Source: an uncultured Clostridia bacterium
GTDB lineage: Bacteria > Bacillota > Clostridia > Christensenellales > Borkfalkiaceae
DNA length: 58,990 nucleotides
Direction of reading: 5' to 3'
Assembly (NCBI GenBank): GCA_944363395.1
Contig: CALVUC010000007.1
Span: 1-58,990, forward strand
In this document: positions 33,295 through 40,529 of the stretch, piece after piece
Numbering within the stretch: position 1 is the first letter of the stretch
Layout: each line of letters starts with the position of its first letter
Program-made: the position numbers and the translations under genes
Notes under the pieces: model-generated
Database searches by the model: none
Told to the model about the DNA's origin: nothing
The model's input: the letters and a program-made list of their open reading frames with translations, nothing else

Positions 33295-33323
33295 TTGCAA
33301 AATGCGTCATGATAGGTTAGAAT
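33295..33323 (+). promoter_or_regulatory. SigA-type promoter of the asp23-fakA genes
   Basis: TTGCAA, 17-bp spacer, TAGAAT. Confidence 0.75.
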
Positions 33324-33353
33324 AGATAAGAGAATGTTTGGGAGCGAACGTTT

Positions 33354-33704
33354 ATGTCTGTAAGTACGAGCAATGCATACGGCAAAATTTCCATCTCCGA
33401 TCTGGCGATCGCCAAGGTCGCGGCACAGGCTGCCCTGGAAAGCTACGGGATCGTGGATACCGCCTCTCGCCACTTTACGGACACGTTCGCCGAACTGTTC
33501 AGAAAAGACGCAGGAGGAAAGGGCGTGAAAGTGGTCACGTCCGGGAACCGGATCTATATTGATATCTCCGTGCTCATCAAGTACGGCGTTTCCATCGAAG
33601 CGGTCGCCGAGTCCCTGAAAGAAGCCATCAAATATAAGGTGGAGAACTTCACGGGCATGATCGTCGATACCGTCAACGTCAATGTAGCCGGGTTAAAATT
33701 GTAA
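33354..33704 (+). CDS. Asp23/Gls24 family envelope protein (YloU type)
   Basis: The 116-residue protein has the DUF322 pattern GKISISDLAIAKVAAQAALESYGIVD and VDTVNVNVAGLKL at the end. Asp23 proteins are small membrane-associated scaffolds linked to envelope homeostasis. GGGAG precedes the ATG. It directly precedes fakA, as in Bacillus yloU-yloV; the pairing suggests a link between lipid supply and envelope state. Confidence 0.93.
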   Translation: MSVSTSNAYGKISISDLAIAKVAAQAALESYGIVDTASRHFTDTFAELFRKDAGGKGVKVVTSGNRIYIDISVLIKYGVSIEAVAESLKEAIKYKVENFTGMIVDTVNVNVAGLKL

Positions 33705-33748
33705 ATTTGTCCTCTTGACGACTGGAAAAATCGGGAGAATCAGGTTTC

Positions 33749-35392
33749 ATGCAAAAAACGATCAACTGCGCTACATTCCGTAAAATGGTTCTGGTCGGCG
33801 CAAAGGCGCTGGAAAACAACCGCGCAAAGGTGGACGCGCTCAACGTCTTCCCCGTCCCCGACGGCGACACCGGTACGAATATGTCGCTCACGATGCAGTC
33901 GGCGGTCAAGGAGCTTGCAACGGCTGCCAACAGCTTCCCCGAGATGTGCGATCACGTCTCCAAGGGTGCGCTGCGCGGCGCGCGCGGCAATTCCGGCGTC
34001 ATCCTTTCGCAGATCTTCCGCGGCATTTGTTCGGTGCTGCACGACAGCAAGCCCGAAGTGGACACCAAGACGTTCGCCAAGGCGCTCGAAGCGGGTACCA
34101 AGGTCGCGTACGGCGCGGTCTCCATCCCCAAGGAAGGCACCATCCTCACCGTTGTCAGAATGATGAGCGAATACGCGACGAAGATCGCGGGGAAATATAA
34201 GGACTTTGAGACCTTCCTTCCCGCCGTCATCGAGGAGGGGGACAGGGCGCTCGCTCAGACGCCCGAACTTCTGCCCGTCCTGAAGAAAGCGGGCGTCGTC
34301 GACTCGGGCGGCGTCGGGCTCATGACCATCATGCGCGGGTTCCTTTCCGCCGTCATGGGCGAGGAGGACGTCGCGGACGTTCCCGTGGACACGGCGTCCG
34401 CAGGTACGGACGCGGACTTCGGCGACAATTCCGAGATCCTCAATATGGACCTCGGCGAGATCCAGTTCGCGTATTGCACCGAGTTTTTCGTCATCAACCT
34501 GAAAAAGAGCACCACGCTCGCCGATATCGACAAGCTTCGCGAGAACCTGATGGGCATCGGCGACTCCGTCATCTGCATCGGCGATCTGGAAATGGTCAAG
34601 GTACACGTCCATACCAACAGCCCCGGCGTCGCGCTCACCTACGCGCTGGAGTTGGGCGAACTGGACCGCCCCAAGATCGAGAATATGCTCGAACAGAACC
34701 GCGAACTGCGCGCCAAGCGCGAGGCGGAGAAGAAGGAGCAGGGGATGCTCGCCATCTGCGCGGGCGAAGGGATCTCGGACATCTTCAAGGACCTCTTCGT
34801 CGACCGCGTCATCGAGGGCGGGCAGACGATGAATCCCTCCGCGTCCGACATTGCGACCGCGGTGCAGAAGATCAATGCGGACAACGTGTTCGTGTTCCCC
34901 AACAACAAGAACATCGTCCTCGCCGCAGAGCAGGCGAAGGCGCTCGTCGAAAACCGCACCATCCACGTCATTCCCACCAAGAACGTCCCGCAGGGGTTTG
35001 CCGCCGCGCTCGCGTTCAGCCCCGAAGCTCCCGTCGAGGAAAACAAGACCAACATGGTCCACGCCATCGACAACGTCAAGTGCGGGCAGGTCACGCACGC
35101 CGTGCGCACGACCAACGTCAACGGTTTTTCCATCAAGGAAGGGGACATCATCGGGCTGGACGACAAGAAGATCCTCGCCAAGGGTCACGACATCGACGAG
35201 ACGGTCTTAAAGTTGCTCGATAAATTAAAGGACGACTCTCACGAGGTCATCACGCTGTATTACGGCGAAGGGATCGACGAGTCGGATGCCGCGGCGCTCT
35301 CCGAAAAAGTGCAGGAGGCATTCCCCGACTGCGACGTCGACTTCCACTACGGCGGGCAGCCCGTGTACTACTATATGCTTTCTCTGGAATGA
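33749..35392 (+). CDS. fakA: DAK2-domain fatty acid kinase A
   Basis: FakA phosphorylates fatty acids bound to DegV/FakB proteins with ATP. The 547-residue protein has the dihydroxyacetone-kinase-like ATP domain (LNVFPVPDGDTGTNMSLT; KGALRGARGNSGVILSQI; AGVVDSGGVG), then a middle domain and a C-terminal DegV-like region (HAVRTTNVNGFSIKEGD). A DegV protein that could be its partner is encoded at 11048. In Bacillus this is yloV at the same position. Confidence 0.95.
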   Translation: MQKTINCATFRKMVLVGAKALENNRAKVDALNVFPVPDGDTGTNMSLTMQSAVKELATAANSFPEMCDHVSKGALRGARGNSGVILSQIFRGICSVLHDSKPEVDTKTFAKALEAGTKVAYGAVSIPKEGTILTVVRMMSEYATKIAGKYKDFETFLPAVIEEGDRALAQTPELLPVLKKAGVVDSGGVGLMTIMRGFLSAVMGEEDVADVPVDTASAGTDADFGDNSEILNMDLGEIQFAYCTEFFVINLKKSTTLADIDKLRENLMGIGDSVICIGDLEMVKVHVHTNSPGVALTYALELGELDRPKIENMLEQNRELRAKREAEKKEQGMLAICAGEGISDIFKDLFVDRVIEGGQTMNPSASDIATAVQKINADNVFVFPNNKNIVLAAEQAKALVENRTIHVIPTKNVPQGFAAALAFSPEAPVEENKTNMVHAIDNVKCGQVTHAVRTTNVNGFSIKEGDIIGLDDKKILAKGHDIDETVLKLLDKLKDDSHEVITLYYGEGIDESDAAALSEKVQEAFPDCDVDFHYGGQPVYYYMLSLE

Positions 35393-35396
35393 GACC

Positions 35397-35422
35397 AAAA
35401 GAGCGTTTCGGCGCTCTTTTTT
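35397..35422 (+). terminator. Rho-independent terminator between fakA and recG
   Basis: AAAAGAGCG-TTTCGG-CGCTCTTTTTT. recG starts 31 bp later with no clear promoter, so some read-through is expected. Confidence 0.82.
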
Positions 35423-35453
35423 CATAGGCGGCGCAGCCGCACGGGACAAGAGT

Positions 35454-37457
35454 ATGCAGCTTACCGACCTTAAGGGCATCAGCGAAAAGCGTGCCGCGGA
35501 ACTCAAAAAACTCGGCATCACGGACAGCGCACAGCTCGTGCGCTATTTTCCGCGCGCCTATCTCGATATGACCGACCGCACCGGGGTCACCGAAGTCTAC
35601 CACAACGACACGGCGCTGCTCGCCTGCCGTCTCGTCTCCGTCGAAGCGCCCAAAATGTATTCCAAGAGCAAGGCGGTGCGCGCGTGGCTGGAACAGGACG
35701 GCATCTCCTTCACGGCGGTCTGGTTCCATATGCCCTATCTCGCGCAGCGCCTCAGACCGGGGGAATACCTCTTTTACGGCAGGGTGCAGAACCGCTACGG
35801 GCAGATCTCCCTCGTCAATCCCACCTTCGAGCCGCTTGAACGCAACGTGCGGCTCAGGGGGCTGGTACCCGTCTATCCGCTGAAGGGGGGCGTACCGCAG
35901 CGCGTCGTGCGGGATGCCGTGCTTACGGCGCTTCGTACGGAGCGCATCGTCTCCGTCATCCCGCAGGAACTGCAAAAAAAGTACGCGCTCGCGCCGCTCG
36001 CCGCGGCATACCGCTCCGTACACGCGCCCGAGAGCAAGGAGGAGGCGCGCGGGGCGGCGGAGCGCATTGCTTTGGAGGAGTACTTCACGCTGCTCTCGGC
36101 GTTCAAGCTCATCAAGGGGGACAGGCAGGAGGCGCGCACGCACAAATACGCCGTCACCGAACGCGAGGTCGCCGATTTTGAGCGCCGCTTTCCCTTCCCG
36201 TTCACCGCGGGACAGCAGGCGGCGGTGCGCGCGATCTACGACAGCGTCACGGGCCCCGTCCGCATGAACCGCCTGCTGCAGGGGGACGTCGGCAGCGGCA
36301 AGACGGCGGTCGCGCTCACGGGCATCTTCATGGCGCTGAAAAGCGGCTTTCAGGCGGTTTATCTCTCGCCGACCGAGGTTCTCGCGGCACAAAATCACGC
36401 TCTCCTTCAAAAGGTGTTCCACGAGTACCGCGTCGGCTATCTTGCGGGCGGGAGCACGGCAAAGGAGAAGCGGGAGATGAAGGCGGCGCTCGCCGCGGGG
36501 GAAGTGGACGTGCTGTGCGGCACGCACGCCGTCCTGCAGGGAGACGTACATTTTCGCGACCTCGCCTTCTGCGTGTGCGACGAGCAGCACCGCTTCGGCG
36601 TCGCGCAGCGCAGCGTCCTCGGCGAGAAGGGGGCGTCGCCCGATATGCTCGTCATGTCCGCAACGCCCATCCCGCGCACCCTCTCGCTCGTCTTTTACGG
36701 CGATCTCGACGTGACGACCATCCCCGATAAGCCGCTCGCGCGGCAGCCCGTCACGACGGCGATCGTCCCCGCCTACAAATACGAGGATATGCTGCGCTAT
36801 GTGCGGGACGCGTGTCAAAAGGGGCGGCAGGCGTATTTCGTCTGCGCCAAGATCGAGGACGACGAGGGGGAGACGACCTCCGTCACCGAACTTTGGGAGG
36901 AACTCAAAGGCAGGCTCCCGGACGTCCGCTTCGGGCTGCTGCACGGCAGGATGAAGGACAGGGAAAAGACCGCCGTCATGGCGGCGTTCAAGGGGGGCGA
37001 ATACGACTGCCTCGTCTCGACCACCGTCATCGAAGTGGGTGTGGACGTGCCGAACGCGACCATCATGGTCATCATGAACGCAGAACGATTCGGGCTCTCG
37101 CAGCTGCACCAGCTGCGAGGCAGGGTGGGGCGCGGCAGCGAAAAGAGCTGGTGCTTCCTCATGATCGGTTCGGACAGCGACACGGCGCGCGAGCGCCTCA
37201 AAGTGTTCAAGGAGACGTCGGACGGCTTTGCGCTTGCCGAAAAGGACCTTGAACTGCGCGGCAGCGGCGACTTTCTCGGCACCCGCCAGAGCGGGCATTT
37301 TCTGAGCGAGATCAAAAACCTGCGCTATTCTTCGGACGTCATCTTCACGGCGAAGAAACTGACGGAGGAAGCCTTTGAACGCCGCCTGAACTCCGAGGAG
37401 ATCAGAGCCGCCGCCCTGCAGAAGTACGAGAGCCTCAAAGACGTGACGCTGAACTGA
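35454..37457 (+). CDS. recG: ATP-dependent DNA helicase RecG
   Basis: RecG remodels stalled forks and Holliday junctions. The 667-residue protein has the N-terminal wedge/OB domain (about 1-230), Walker A GDVGSGKT, DEQHRFGV (DExH), MSATPIPRTL, the TRG region (HQLRGRVGRGSEKS) and the C-terminal RecG end (ELRGSGDFLGTRQSG). The ATG at 35454 begins MQLTDLKGISEKRAAEL, the usual RecG start; the in-frame extension upstream is in the fakA/terminator region and is rejected. Length matches the family. Confidence 0.96.
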   Translation: MQLTDLKGISEKRAAELKKLGITDSAQLVRYFPRAYLDMTDRTGVTEVYHNDTALLACRLVSVEAPKMYSKSKAVRAWLEQDGISFTAVWFHMPYLAQRLRPGEYLFYGRVQNRYGQISLVNPTFEPLERNVRLRGLVPVYPLKGGVPQRVVRDAVLTALRTERIVSVIPQELQKKYALAPLAAAYRSVHAPESKEEARGAAERIALEEYFTLLSAFKLIKGDRQEARTHKYAVTEREVADFERRFPFPFTAGQQAAVRAIYDSVTGPVRMNRLLQGDVGSGKTAVALTGIFMALKSGFQAVYLSPTEVLAAQNHALLQKVFHEYRVGYLAGGSTAKEKREMKAALAAGEVDVLCGTHAVLQGDVHFRDLAFCVCDEQHRFGVAQRSVLGEKGASPDMLVMSATPIPRTLSLVFYGDLDVTTIPDKPLARQPVTTAIVPAYKYEDMLRYVRDACQKGRQAYFVCAKIEDDEGETTSVTELWEELKGRLPDVRFGLLHGRMKDREKTAVMAAFKGGEYDCLVSTTVIEVGVDVPNATIMVIMNAERFGLSQLHQLRGRVGRGSEKSWCFLMIGSDSDTARERLKVFKETSDGFALAEKDLELRGSGDFLGTRQSGHFLSEIKNLRYSSDVIFTAKKLTEEAFERRLNSEEIRAAALQKYESLKDVTLN

Positions 37458-37491
37458 TCTTTTTCGCGGGGGGAATATGCCCTTATTTTGG

Positions 37492-37520
37492 TTGACAAAA
37501 GGGCGTGCGGGGTATATGAT
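37492..37520 (+). promoter_or_regulatory. SigA promoter of ssrA
   Basis: TTGACA, 17-bp spacer, TATGAT, 18 bp before the mature tmRNA 5' end. Confidence 0.88.
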
Positions 37521-37538
37521 AGATAGACCAAACTTCAC

Positions 37539-37923
37539 GGGCCTGTTTTGGATTTGATTGCAAGCGGAGTTTGTCGGACGCACGCCGGAGGCTCGGCTCC
37601 GTAAAAACGGAAACAAATTTAAATGCTGATACCAAAAGATCGGCTGTTGCGCGCAGAGCATCCGCTCGTCGCGTAGCTCTCGCGGCTTAACCTTTTAAGC
37701 CCCGTCCTGCCCCGATTGCCTACGGTCGGGAACAGGGCGTCAAAAAAGTAGGGAACCTCCTCGGGGGAAACACTTCCGTTCCCCGAGAGGATCGCAGGGA
37801 AGTATGCCCAAGGCGCAGGTTGTCTGTGAACTGCCTGCGGGCGAGATCCGATCACAGACTAAGCGTGTAGTGTCCGCAGACGAACCTTGTAAGACCGCAG
37901 TTCGATTCTGCGCAGGTCCACCA
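37539..37923 (+). ncRNA. ssrA: tmRNA (transfer-messenger RNA)
   Basis: tmRNA rescues stalled ribosomes and tags the product for proteolysis. The 385-nt RNA has acceptor GGGCCTG/CAGGTCC with an encoded CCA, the conserved GGATTTGATTG near the 5' end and the T arm GCAGTTCGATTCTGC at the 3' end. The tag frame runs from a GCT resume codon at 37625 to TAA at 37688-37690: 21 residues beginning ADTKRSAV and ending RRVALAA. The Ala-Leu-Ala-Ala end is the usual ClpXP signal. The tag is longer than common and very basic (five Arg, one Lys). Pseudoknot-like pairings follow it. Confidence 0.95.
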
Positions 37924-37929
37924 CAGAGG

Positions 37930-37962
37930 GCGCGGATGAGCCTCGGCTCATCCGCGCTTTTT
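37930..37962 (+). terminator. Rho-independent terminator of ssrA
   Basis: A 12-bp stem GCGCGGATGAGC/GCTCATCCGCGC with loop CTCG and five T. Confidence 0.92.
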
Positions 37963-38061
37963 CAAAACTTTCGGGGCCGCGCCGCACGGGAGGGGCGCGG
38001 CGCACGGCTGCGCGCCGTCCGTCGTCGGCGAAGGGCGCGCAGGACATAGCAAGGAGGATAT

Positions 38062-38451
38062 ATGCAGCTGTTTTATTGTAGAAAATGCGGCGCTCCGCTG
38101 CGGAAAAGCGACCGCTACTGTCCCCGCTGCGGGACGAAGGCCGTCGATCCGCCCGAGATGACGGAAGAGGCGGCGCGCGAGCAGATCGGCATCCTGCTGG
38201 AGTATATCAACCGGAAGCAAGCCGCGCAGCGGCAGTCCGATCCGAACCTGCGCCGCCGCGCGCTCGAACTCGTCGCCGAGATCGGCGCTTCCGTCACGAT
38301 GCTGCAGCGCAAGATGGAGATCGGCGCCGTTGAGGCGGAGCTTCTGATCGATTGGATGGCGCAGAAGGGATATATCGCCCGCCCCGATCAAAAGGGGTGG
38401 CGGGTGCTCTTTACGCCCGAACAGGCGCGAACGCTCGATCTCGGCGACTGA
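38062..38451 (+). CDS. Zinc-ribbon protein with FtsK-gamma-like winged helix
   Basis: The 129-residue protein starts with a four-cysteine zinc ribbon (C6, C9, C20, C23: CRKCGAPLRKSDRYCPRCG), has a helical linker, and ends with a winged helix like the FtsK gamma domain (GASVTMLQRKMEIGAVEAELLIDWMAQKGYI). FtsK gamma domains bind specific chromosomal 8-mers (KOPS). Here the domain is free of any motor, so the protein may be a small DNA-binding factor. GGAGG precedes the ATG. It stands alone between ssrA and the sugar locus; function unknown. Confidence 0.8.
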   Translation: MQLFYCRKCGAPLRKSDRYCPRCGTKAVDPPEMTEEAAREQIGILLEYINRKQAAQRQSDPNLRRRALELVAEIGASVTMLQRKMEIGAVEAELLIDWMAQKGYIARPDQKGWRVLFTPEQARTLDLGD

Positions 38452-38515
38452 ACGGGCGTTTTCGCCCGTGCGGCTGCCCTGCGCCGTCGGTGCGCCGAAA
38501 AAATGCCGCAGGGTC

Positions 38516-38544
38516 TTGCGTTCGGCGCAAAAATGTGCTATCAT
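38516..38544 (+). promoter_or_regulatory. SigA-type promoter of the isomerase-AraC pair
   Basis: TTGCGT, 17-bp spacer, TATCAT; the ATG lies 21 bp downstream. Confidence 0.65.
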
Positions 38545-38565
38545 GCTTGCGATAGGGAGGCGGCT

Positions 38566-39402
38566 ATGTATCGGAACATCATCAGCACCGTAAAGGGCGG
38601 TCCCGCGTCGGAAGAACAGCTCCCCGTGCTCAGGCAGGCGGGCTGGGACGGCATCTTTTTTCCCTGGGCGGGGACGGAGCGGGACGGCGCGCTTGCCGCC
38701 GCGGTCGTGCGGCAGGGCTTGGCGCTGCAATCTGTTCACGCGCCCTACGACGGGGCGGAGAAGCTGTGGACGGAGGACGGCGCGGCGGAGACGGAACGGC
38801 TCATCCGCTGTATCCGCGAAGTTGCCTCCTATGGCTGCGGGCTGGTCGTTATGCACGCGATCGTGGGGATGCAGCATATCGCGCCGACCGAGCGGGAACG
38901 GGCGTACGGCTTTGAGAATTTTTCCGCCGTTTACGAGGCGGCAAGGGAGGCGGGCGTCATCGTCGCGATGGAAAATACGGAGGGAGAGGGATATCTCGAC
39001 GCGCTTCTCACGCACTTTGCGGCGCATCCGAACGTGCGCTTCTGCATCGACACGGGGCATGAGATGTGCTACGATCGCTGCCACGACCTCATCGGCAGAT
39101 ATGCGCCTCTCTTGTACTGCACCCATCTCAACGACAATCTCGGCATGAGCGGGGATACGATCGCCTGGGAGGACGATCTGCATCTGCTGCCCTTTGACGG
39201 CGCCGCCGACTGGGGGAAGATCGTCTCCCGCCTGAAGGCGGCGGGCTACAGGGGCGACTTTACTTACGAAGTCAAGCTGGAGGGCAGGGAGGGACGGCAC
39301 GAGCACGACGGCTACCGCGCCCTGTCCTTTGCGGAGTACGCGGCGCTCGCCTTGGCGCGCGCGCAAAGGATCCGTACGATGTTTTTCGGCGGTGAAGCAT
39401 GA
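38566..39402 (+). CDS. Sugar phosphate isomerase/epimerase-like TIM barrel
   Basis: The 278-residue protein belongs to the xylose-isomerase-like / AP-endonuclease-2 barrel family: SVHAPYDGAEKLW, VVMHAIVG, VAMENTEGEGYLD (metal Glu), FCIDTGHEMCY (Asp/His), CTHLNDNLG and TYEVKLEG (last Glu). Members isomerise or epimerise sugars or inositol derivatives. The ATG at 38566 follows AGGGAGG. It overlaps the AraC regulator by 4 bp (ATGA), and both precede the glycan locus, so it probably acts on a sugar released from that glycan. Confidence 0.85.
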   Translation: MYRNIISTVKGGPASEEQLPVLRQAGWDGIFFPWAGTERDGALAAAVVRQGLALQSVHAPYDGAEKLWTEDGAAETERLIRCIREVASYGCGLVVMHAIVGMQHIAPTERERAYGFENFSAVYEAAREAGVIVAMENTEGEGYLDALLTHFAAHPNVRFCIDTGHEMCYDRCHDLIGRYAPLLYCTHLNDNLGMSGDTIAWEDDLHLLPFDGAADWGKIVSRLKAAGYRGDFTYEVKLEGREGRHEHDGYRALSFAEYAALALARAQRIRTMFFGGEA

Positions 39403-40223
39403 GACGGGAAGATACGCGGGATAAAAAAGAGGGGCAGATCCAGGACGAGCGCCAACGCGATTACGCCACCCGCTTCAAGGCGGAACGCTACACGACGGAC
39501 GGCTTCTGCCTGCACTTTCATCGCAATACCGAGCTCTACTGCGTCAATCGCGGCGAGGTATCCGTCCTCATCAACGGGGAAAACAGGGTGCTGACCGAAG
39601 GGCAGGCGTGCGTCATCAACCGTCTGGAGAGCCATTCCTACGAGGTCGGCTCTCCCGCCGATATCACCTATTTTCATGTGGGCGTCCAATATATGGATAT
39701 CTTCTACAGGGTCTATCCGCAGAAGGAGCCCGCGCGCTGGCTGACGGACGACGCCTTCAACCGCGCCGCCCTCTTCCCGCTTCTGACGCAGGTCCGAGAG
39801 AAGGGGGACGGCATGAACGAACTGGAAAAAGTTTCCGTGACTGCCGCCGTATTCGCGCAGATCGTCCGCCGCTACGGGTTCAGCGAACGCCAACACGTCG
39901 ATCACCCCAACAGCAGTTACAACATCATCGACGTCGTGCAATACATCTACGACCATTACGCCGACCGCGACCTGGGACTGAAAAAGATCGCAGATGTATT
40001 CGGATATTCTCCCAAGACGCTCTCGGCGCTCATCACGCAGTATATCGATGTCGATCTGCGCGTCTTTATCAACGATATCCGCGTCCAGAAAGTCATCTAT
40101 ATGTATCACGACCCCGCCAACCGCGGTGTTCCGCTCACCGAGCTCATCGAGCGGTGCGGGTTCGTCTCCAAGATGACCTTTTACAGGGCATACGACAGGA
40201 ACTTCCGTTTTCAAAATCTGTAA
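39399..40223 (+). CDS. AraC-family transcriptional regulator of the glycan locus
   Basis: The 274-residue protein has a cupin domain (FCLHFHRNTELYCVNRGEVSVLING, then EGQACVINRLESHSYEVG) and two C-terminal helix-turn-helices (LKKIADVFGYSPKTLSALI; LTELIERCGFVSKMTFYRAYDRNF). It is translationally coupled to the isomerase and lies 306 bp upstream of the first glycan gene. The natural inference is that a sugar from the pathway binds the cupin and the protein activates the promoter at 40307. The C-terminus is a little shorter than in typical AraC proteins. Confidence 0.92.
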   Translation: MRREDTRDKKEGQIQDERQRDYATRFKAERYTTDGFCLHFHRNTELYCVNRGEVSVLINGENRVLTEGQACVINRLESHSYEVGSPADITYFHVGVQYMDIFYRVYPQKEPARWLTDDAFNRAALFPLLTQVREKGDGMNELEKVSVTAAVFAQIVRRYGFSERQHVDHPNSSYNIIDVVQYIYDHYADRDLGLKKIADVFGYSPKTLSALITQYIDVDLRVFINDIRVQKVIYMYHDPANRGVPLTELIERCGFVSKMTFYRAYDRNFRFQNL

Positions 40224-40228
40224 TGGTA

Positions 40229-40264
40229 AAATTCCCCATCCGCGGCGGCGGACGGGGAATTTTG
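40229..40264 (+). terminator. Rho-independent terminator after the AraC gene
   Basis: AAAATTCCCC...GGGGAATTTT with an inner TCCGC/GCGGA stem. The A/T ends allow bidirectional action. Confidence 0.85.
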
Positions 40265-40306
40265 CATATTGCGGAATTATAATACAATACAGCGGATTTT
40301 TGATAT

Positions 40307-40335
40307 TGTATTCTTTTGTGAAATGTGTTAGAATG
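40307..40335 (+). promoter_or_regulatory. Promoter of the glycan locus
   Basis: TTGTAT, 17-bp spacer, TAGAAT: a weak SigA promoter, as expected for an activated operon. It lies in the 306-bp gap between the AraC gene and the GH31 gene; that gap has no gene but holds the AraC terminator, this promoter, the inverted repeat at 40344 and a GC-rich, hairpin-forming leader of about 190 nt. Confidence 0.65.
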
Positions 40336-40343
40336 GCATCAAG

Positions 40344-40387
40344 GAACAAAAATGCAAAAAATGTTATTTTTGAACATTTTTGTTCCG
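40344..40387. repeat. 12-bp perfect inverted repeat at the glycan-locus transcription start
   Basis: GGAACAAAAATG (40344-40355) and CATTTTTGTTCC (40376-40387) with 20 bp between. The inner AAAAATGTT can pair instead with AACATTTTT, so the RNA could take two exclusive folds. The first base is about where transcription should begin. Confidence 0.75.
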
Positions 40388-40529
40388 TTCCCCCCTGATG
40401 TACCGTCGCCGGGCGCCCGTTCGGCGTTCCGACGGCGGGATACGGGAGAGGGGGCAAACAGGGGAAAGCTGCGGCGGGCTCCGCCGGCAGAACAATAAAC
40501 CATCTACAAGAAGGAGGGAAAACAGAACA

